DNA of 45,383 nucleotides from Deltaproteobacteria bacterium (GTDB lineage Bacteria > Myxococcota_A > Polyangia > JACPQR01), in the NCBI GenBank assembly GCA_016190375.1, contig JACPQR010000085.1, forward strand, positions 1 through 45,383, read 5' to 3'. A program made the position numbers and the translations under genes. Positions 40,947-45,383 of the stretch are shown in pieces. The notes beneath the pieces were generated by a model. The model did not search any database. It saw only the letters and a program-made list of their open reading frames with translations, and was not told the origin of the DNA. Each line of letters starts with the position of its first letter. The first letter of the stretch is position 1.

Positions 40947-41441
40947 TCAGGCTCGCTTCTCGATGACCTCGAGCATCAGCCTGATGGCGCGCGCCCTCGA
41001 CCGGTGCCGGTACCCGCGACCGTAGAGATCGGCCAGCGCCCGCCACACGTCCAGAGTCGCCTCGCCAGGCGGGACGCGTGACAGGAGCCGCCAGTAGACG
41101 CGCTCGAGGCGGCGGAAGCTGCCGGGTGACCCGAGCGTCGCGCTCAGCGCGGCGAGCGCTGGGCGGCTGGCCGGATCCGAGCGAAGCGCGCGCAGGTAGT
41201 AGGCCACCGCGAGGTTCTGGTCCGTCCCCCCCGCGCGGGCGAGATCGCCCGCCTCCACGAACAGCTCGGCCTTGCGGCCGGGATCGCTGGTCGCGCGCGC
41301 GTCCTTGGCCTTGGAGCGGACGGCCGCGATCGTCTGCGCGCCGCCTCGGCGGCGCCGGGACCGCACCTGGAAGAAGCGCCAGAAGTTGAACAGCGCGAAC
41401 ATCACGGCGACGGCCAGGAGCAGCTCGTTGGTCAGGCTCAT
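40947..41441 (-). CDS. single-pass membrane protein with TPR-like repeats
   Basis: A 164-residue protein. An N-terminal membrane helix (about residues 5-22, ELLLAVAVMFALFNFWRFF) is followed by a basic stretch (RSRRRRGG) and a soluble helical part with TPR-like periodicity (AELFVEAGDLARAGGTDQNLAVAYYLRALRSDPASRPALAALSATL). It probably faces the cytosol by the positive-inside rule. It lies between the alkaline-phosphatase-like gene (10-bp gap) and dapD (16-bp gap), so it is likely co-transcribed with both. No specific family is recognised. Confidence 0.65.
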   Translation of the reverse strand: MSLTNELLLAVAVMFALFNFWRFFQVRSRRRRGGAQTIAAVRSKAKDARATSDPGRKAELFVEAGDLARAGGTDQNLAVAYYLRALRSDPASRPALAALSATLGSPGSFRRLERVYWRLLSRVPPGEATLDVWRALADLYGRGYRHRSRARAIRLMLEVIEKRA

Positions 41442-41451
41442 TCCATCGCCC

Positions 41452-43440
41452 TCACTCGAGGAAGCTCCGGCCGGCGGTCCCGGCCGCCGGCTCGACGCCG
41501 TACAGACCGAGCACCGTGCGCGCGAAGTCGACGATGGCCGGATCCTGTCGGCCGAGCCGGCGCGAGGACACGATGAGCCCGGGCGTCTGGTCGACGTCGC
41601 TCGCGGAGTGGTCGCCGCTCCACTTCTTCCGGTTGGGCGCGAACAGTCCCTCGGGCATCCCGCCGAGGATCGACTCCCAGCTCGTCCTGTACCCGTCCGC
41701 GAAGGCGAGCTGCAGGTCGGGCGCGACGTCTTCCTCGCCGCCACGGAACGCCTCGGCGCGGGTGTACGCCCGCCGCACGACTCGCACCCCGCCAGCCTCC
41801 GCGTCGGTGATCGCCTCGAGACCCGCCTCGAGCTCGGCCACGAGCGCGTCGTACTCGGCTCCCGGCGCGACGATCCCGTCCCGCTCGCGGCCGCGGACGT
41901 TGACGTAGACCTGACCCGTTCCCAGGGCGTAGGCGCGTGTCCTCGCCCAGTCCACGTCCAGCAGGAACTCGCGCGGGGGGCTGGGCGCGCCCTCGCGCAG
42001 CACGAGGTATCCCCTCTCGCGCAGCCACGAGTTGACGTGGAGCCCGCGGCGGTAGCTCTGGAAGCCGTGGTCGGACATCACGATCAGGAGGTCGTCGGGT
42101 CCGAGCGCACGGGCGACCTTCCCCACCACGTCGTCCATGGCCCGGTACCTGTCGAGGATGGGGTTTCCCAGCCTTCGCGCTGCGGCTGCGTCGTGACGCG
42201 GGTGCTCGGGGTCGATCAGCCGGTAGAACATGTGCGCCACCCGATCGGTCCCGGTCCACACGGAGATCAAGAGGTCGAAGTCGCCCCGCCGGATCGCGCC
42301 CAGGGTCATCTCCAGGCGCTTGTCCTCCGTCGCGCGCACGTCTGCCAGGAACGTGTCGTCGTCGATCACCTCGGCGTTGAGCGCGCTCGTGTCGTGATCC
42401 CACCCGATGGTCTTGAACAGGCCGTAGTCGTCGGCCAGCTCGGCGACGAACGCACCGGGCTCCGAGATGGGCAGGTATGGAGCGCGGGGATGGAGGTTCA
42501 CGGGTGTCATGAAGACGCGAAGCGGCGCGCAGGACAGCGGGAGGAGCCGGACCATCCCCCGCGCGCGCCGGCCACCTTCCGAGAACGACAGCTCGAGCCA
42601 GTCAGTCCAGGCTCCGACCCGCGCCAGGGCGCGTTTGCCTCCGGCGGTCGCCTCGACCCGGCAGTCCGCACCGTCGCCGGTCGTCGCGAACCGCACGGGG
42701 ACCGTGATTCGCGTCGGCTCGCCCACCGCCACGGGTCCGGGCCTCAGCGGCCCCTCGATGGCCGCGGCGCCACCGTCGATCGGCACGAAGATCCCGCCTG
42801 CCGGAGCGTGCGCGCGCTCCTCGGTGCTCAGGTTCTCGGCGAAGACGGTGAACGTGCTGTTGGTCCCTCGAAGATCCGGGACGCCCAGACCGGACAGCAT
42901 CCGGCCGGTGTCCATCCTGTCGGGCGGGAAGCTGTAGGGGACGTTCAGCGCGACGACGCGAACGCCGTTGTTGCCGAGCCGCTGCCAGAACGGCTCGCCA
43001 CTGCGCAGGTTCCTGGCGACCGGCGGACCGACCCGCGGGACCTCGACCTTCGTCGTTCCGACGAAGGGGCGATACGTCGCCGGGTCACGCCGGATGAAGT
43101 CGTAGATGCCGTGCGCGGCGGGCTCGGAGCCCGTGGCGAAGCTGGTCCAGGCGACGGGAGACTGCGGCGGCTCGGTGCTGCGCAGCGGCCGTCGTGATCC
43201 CCGCTTGCCCAGCTTCTCGATGTTCGGCAGCTCGGCGATCCACTGATCGACCCAGCGCGGGTCCATGCCGTCGAACCCGAGGATCACGACGCGGGGCTTC
43301 TTGCGGCCGCTCTCGGAGCCGGCGCCGCCGTCACGCGGGGGCCTCTGCGTGCGGGGCTCGCTCGAGCAGGCACGGGCCGCCCCGCCCGCGACTGCGATGA
43401 AGCCCAGTGCGACCAGCCAGCGTACACGAGGGGCGCTCAC
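41452..43440 (-). CDS. alkaline-phosphatase-superfamily (type I phosphodiesterase/nucleotide pyrophosphatase) protein
   Basis: A 662-residue exported protein. A signal segment (residues 7-24) ends in ARAC, a weak lipobox. The core matches the phosphodiesterase/pyrophosphatase family: VVILGFDGMDP (metal Asp, about residue 55), SPVAWTSFATGSEPAAHGIYDF (nucleophile Thr, about 100), WTGTDRVAHMFY (metal Asp and His), LIVMSDHGFQS (metal Asp-His) and a later HVNSWL His. All key residues are present, so it should hydrolyse phosphate or sulfate esters in the periplasm or surface. The substrate is unknown. TATGGT ends 8 nt before GTG 43440. The antisense frame at 41272-43197 is a shadow. Confidence 0.88.
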   Translation of the reverse strand: MSAPRVRWLVALGFIAVAGGAARACSSEPRTQRPPRDGGAGSESGRKKPRVVILGFDGMDPRWVDQWIAELPNIEKLGKRGSRRPLRSTEPPQSPVAWTSFATGSEPAAHGIYDFIRRDPATYRPFVGTTKVEVPRVGPPVARNLRSGEPFWQRLGNNGVRVVALNVPYSFPPDRMDTGRMLSGLGVPDLRGTNSTFTVFAENLSTEERAHAPAGGIFVPIDGGAAAIEGPLRPGPVAVGEPTRITVPVRFATTGDGADCRVEATAGGKRALARVGAWTDWLELSFSEGGRRARGMVRLLPLSCAPLRVFMTPVNLHPRAPYLPISEPGAFVAELADDYGLFKTIGWDHDTSALNAEVIDDDTFLADVRATEDKRLEMTLGAIRRGDFDLLISVWTGTDRVAHMFYRLIDPEHPRHDAAAARRLGNPILDRYRAMDDVVGKVARALGPDDLLIVMSDHGFQSYRRGLHVNSWLRERGYLVLREGAPSPPREFLLDVDWARTRAYALGTGQVYVNVRGRERDGIVAPGAEYDALVAELEAGLEAITDAEAGGVRVVRRAYTRAEAFRGGEEDVAPDLQLAFADGYRTSWESILGGMPEGLFAPNRKKWSGDHSASDVDQTPGLIVSSRRLGRQDPAIVDFARTVLGLYGVEPAAGTAGRSFLE

Positions 43441-43555
43441 GAGCCAGAACCATAGCCACCAAGAGAGAGGCGCTCAACCTCGAAGAGAAGGGGCACGGTG
43501 CCGAATGTGAATACACCCCCTGGCGCCGAGCCCGGGGCTGATGGAAGATCGGCCC
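43441..43555. promoter_or_regulatory. divergent promoter region
   Basis: TATGGT (43449-43454, leftwards) serves the phosphodiesterase gene. GAAGAT (43544-43549, rightwards) ends 6 nt before GTG 43556. I see no operator-like palindrome between them. Confidence 0.4.
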
Positions 43556-44320
43556 GTGAGAACGCGCCTGATCGTAGCCGCGCTCGTCGCGCTGCCCTCG
43601 GCGGCGAGGGCCGATGATGCGCCCCTGCCGCCATCGGAGCCGGTCGCTCCCGACGAGACCAGGCCGCCCGAGGTGGCGACCACGCCGCCGGCCCTCGACT
43701 TCCGCCTGCCTCCGAGCGTCACGCCGATCGAGGATCCGCGGCCGATGCGTTTCGTCATGGCGGGCGGCAACCTCGTCGTGGGCCGGCGCGTCGGCGAGGA
43801 CCCCGAGTTCGTCTGGATCGTCCTCGACGGGCAGCTCGCCCGCGTCCGCAAGGCCGAGATCTCCTCGATGGACTTCCGGGTCGATGAGCCCGCGCCGCCC
43901 GCGTCGCCGCCGGTGGCTCTGCCGTCGCACCACGAGACGCGCGCTCTGCCCCAGACCTTCGAGATCGCCGAGCCTCCGAGGCGGCGCGGCCGTGGGCTCG
44001 TCATCTGGGGCGCAATCCTCCTCGGTATCTCCTACGGACTGTCGTCCCTGGCGGCGCTGAGCCAGGAGAGCGAGTCGGCGATCCTCCTCGCAATTCCGAT
44101 CGTCGGCCCGGCCCTGTACGCCACGACCGACGACGTCAAGGACGACGACATCACGCTCTTCATCGGGCTCTCGCTCGTGCAGGCCGCCGGCGCGCTCATG
44201 CTCTACTTCGGGGTGCGGCGACTCAACGAGGAGCCCGAGCGACCGCGCCGGCGCTTCATGGGGCTCGTGCCCGAGGTCGGGCCCTCGGGGGCGGGCCTGA
44301 GGGTCGTCGGGGAGATCTGA
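43556..44320 (+). CDS. exported membrane protein, function unknown
   Basis: A 254-residue protein with a signal peptide (VRTRLIVAALVALPSAARA, cleavage after ARA), a Pro-rich extracytoplasmic region (about residues 20-140) and two membrane helices (about 147-165, GLVIWGAILLGISYGLSSLAAL, and 195-215, ITLFIGLSLVQAAGALMLYFGV). The family is not recognised. GTG 43556 is chosen over ATG 43541 because GAAGAT ends 6 nt before it and the signal peptide then begins properly. It is followed by the SurA-like lipoprotein gene 55 bp downstream. Confidence 0.6.
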   Translation: MRTRLIVAALVALPSAARADDAPLPPSEPVAPDETRPPEVATTPPALDFRLPPSVTPIEDPRPMRFVMAGGNLVVGRRVGEDPEFVWIVLDGQLARVRKAEISSMDFRVDEPAPPASPPVALPSHHETRALPQTFEIAEPPRRRGRGLVIWGAILLGISYGLSSLAALSQESESAILLAIPIVGPALYATTDDVKDDDITLFIGLSLVQAAGALMLYFGVRRLNEEPERPRRRFMGLVPEVGPSGAGLRVVGEI

Positions 44321-44363
44321 GGCTCTGAGGTAGAGACCCGATTCCCGGTCTCGCGCGATCTGG

Positions 44364-44369
44364 TAAAAG
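44364..44369 (+). promoter_or_regulatory. -10-like TAAAAG for the SurA-like gene
   Basis: TAAAAG ends 6 nt before ATG 44376. There is no ribosome-binding site. Confidence 0.45.
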
Positions 44370-44375
44370 GCCGGC

Positions 44376-45383
44376 ATGCGCTTCCTTCGGCCAGCCTTGT
44401 TCATCACGACCGTCCTCGCCGCCGCGGCTTGCGGGCAACGGGATGAAGCGGACGCGCCGGACGGCGGGGGCAGGGTCCTGGCGGTCGTCAACGGCGTCTC
44501 GATCACCGAGCAGGACTTCGTCCGCCGGGTCTCGTCGGGCGGCCCCTCGTCCGTCGCGCGGGCCAAGACCCAGGCGGGCCGCAAGGCGATGCTCGAGCAG
44601 ATGATCCGCACCGAGCTCCTCTGGCAGGAGGCTCAGAAGCGGGGAATCAGGGGCGACAGGACGGTCCGCGATTCGGTCAACCCGATGCTCGTCAAGCGGT
44701 TCCTGGCGAAGGAGTTCGAGAAGACTGTGACCATCGACCAGGTCCAGGACAGCGAGGTGGAGCGCATCTACCGGGACCGCTGGGACGAGTTCCACTTCCC
44801 CGAGGTGTGGCGGCTCGGCGCGATGAAGCTCAGGGATCGGCCCGCCGCGAACAAGATGATGAAGCGGCTGGCGGACGGCAACAACGACGAGGACGTCTTC
44901 GAGATCCTCGCCACGGGGCCCGAGAACCTCGATGACCGGCTGCGAGCCAACGAGGGCAACATCGGTTACCTCCAGCTCGACAAGCTCCGCGAAGCCATTC
45001 CTCCTCACCTGCGCCCGCACTTCGAGCGGATCAAGGACACCGACGAGAAGCCCGAGATCGTCGAGGTTCCCGAGGGGACCTACGTCCTCATGATGACCGG
45101 CCATCGCCAGCCCATGGTGCGTGAGCTCGACGAGGTGCGTCAGGGCCTGCGCCAGCAGGCGTTCAGGGAGCTGAGGGAGAAGAGGCTGAACGAGCTCGTC
45201 GCGAGCTTCCGCCCTCGCCACGACGTCGCGACCCACTACGACCGTCTCGACTTCGTCCACATCGAGGAGCCCCGCCGCCCGCCATCGCGCCGCTCCCCCG
45301 ACGGCGGCACGGCGACCACCGGCACCGACGGCGGCACGGCGAGCGCCGGCGCCGACGGCGGCACGGCGAGCGCCGGCGCCGGC
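44376..45383 (+). CDS. SurA/PrsA-like peptidyl-prolyl isomerase lipoprotein (runs off the window)
   Basis: At least 336 residues; the stop is beyond the window. The lipoprotein signal has AAACG (Cys19). A SurA_N-like helical part follows (about 35-120: LAVVNGVSITEQDFVRRV, MLEQMIRTELLWQEAQKRGI, VNPMLVKRFLAKEFEK). A divergent parvulin-like segment comes next (about 125-245: SEVERIYRDRWDEFHFPEVWRLGAMKL, NIGYLQLDKL, EGTYVLMMTGHRQP). The start uses -10-like TAAAAG 6 nt upstream. It ends in an Ala/Gly/Thr repeat tail. It is probably a periplasmic foldase or chaperone for secreted proteins. The parvulin part is weak and may be catalytically poor. Confidence 0.75.
   Translation, partial: MRFLRPALFITTVLAAAACGQRDEADAPDGGGRVLAVVNGVSITEQDFVRRVSSGGPSSVARAKTQAGRKAMLEQMIRTELLWQEAQKRGIRGDRTVRDSVNPMLVKRFLAKEFEKTVTIDQVQDSEVERIYRDRWDEFHFPEVWRLGAMKLRDRPAANKMMKRLADGNNDEDVFEILATGPENLDDRLRANEGNIGYLQLDKLREAIPPHLRPHFERIKDTDEKPEIVEVPEGTYVLMMTGHRQPMVRELDEVRQGLRQQAFRELREKRLNELVASFRPRHDVATHYDRLDFVHIEEPRRPPSRRSPDGGTATTGTDGGTASAGADGGTASAGAG
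45300..45383 (+). repeat. 27-bp tandem repeat at the window end
   Basis: At least three 27-bp units (gacggcggcacggcg...) encode DGGTATTGT / DGGTASAGA in the tail of the SurA-like protein. The array continues beyond the window. Confidence 0.85.

Noticed and set aside
41272..43197. 641-codon plus-strand frame
   Set aside because: Antisense of the alkaline-phosphatase-superfamily gene, whose metal ligands are intact.

Overview
The window is GC-rich bacterial chromosome of about 45 kb. It most likely comes from a Myxococcota (Polyangia-like) bacterium. The signs are a Ser/Thr kinase with a PEGA domain, many Cys-anchored lipoproteins with acidic or thrombospondin-3/MopE-like repeats, a phosphatase ending in a GCGCR (MYXO-CTERM-like) signal, a lone FliA-type sigma factor, and many orphan sensors. 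No rRNA, tRNA, CRISPR array or complete insertion sequence was seen. Lineage is inferred from gene content only.

Layout: 0-4.3 kb holds a DUF3750-like lipoprotein pair, a striking SecY-SecD fusion, and a DUF4143-type ATPase behind a 68-bp dyad. 4.3-9.1 kb holds a ferritin-like protein, thrB, a zinc-ribbon protein, a FliA-like sigma factor with a type III inner-rod-like protein, and a UbiB-family kinase. 9.1-13.3 kb holds vapBC, a PstS-like binding protein with a NarL-type kinase and regulator, and pdxH. 13.3-20.2 kb holds an aminotransferase, two poorly known membrane/small proteins, DUF3175, a DUF488 stump, a 1102-aa membrane/spermidine-synthase-like protein, and a beheaded IgGFc-binding-like gene beside a dispersed repeat. 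20.2-26.7 kb holds dksA, a GAF histidine kinase, a divergent SPFH/zinc-ribbon pair, and glmU overlapping its convergent neighbour by 170 bp.

26.7-32.9 kb holds an M4 metalloprotease lipoprotein, higBA, a SEC-C protein, a collagen-like lipoprotein and a relic-rich gap. 32.9-40.1 kb holds a purple-acid-phosphatase-like protein with a truncated sorting tail, a Ser/Thr kinase, a TPR-PEGA barrel protein, a cobalamin-binding protein, a Cys-rich lipoprotein and a second vapBC. 40.1-45.4 kb holds dapD in a three-gene operon with an alkaline-phosphatase-superfamily lipoprotein, a membrane protein, and a SurA/PrsA-like lipoprotein cut by the window end.

Housekeeping biosynthesis (thrB, pdxH, glmU, dapD) is interspersed with cell-envelope and signalling genes and three type II toxin-antitoxin modules. 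A recurring signal ties the window together. About twenty genes carry a -10-like hexamer (TANNNT or close) that ends only 6-11 nt before the start codon and have no ribosome-binding site, which points to widespread leaderless transcription. A minority (ferritin-like, SPFH, dksA, collagen-like lipoprotein, rod-like protein, Cys-rich lipoprotein, dapD) have clear purine-rich ribosome-binding sites.

The best candidate for a new biological entity is the SecY-SecD fusion at 1234-3012.
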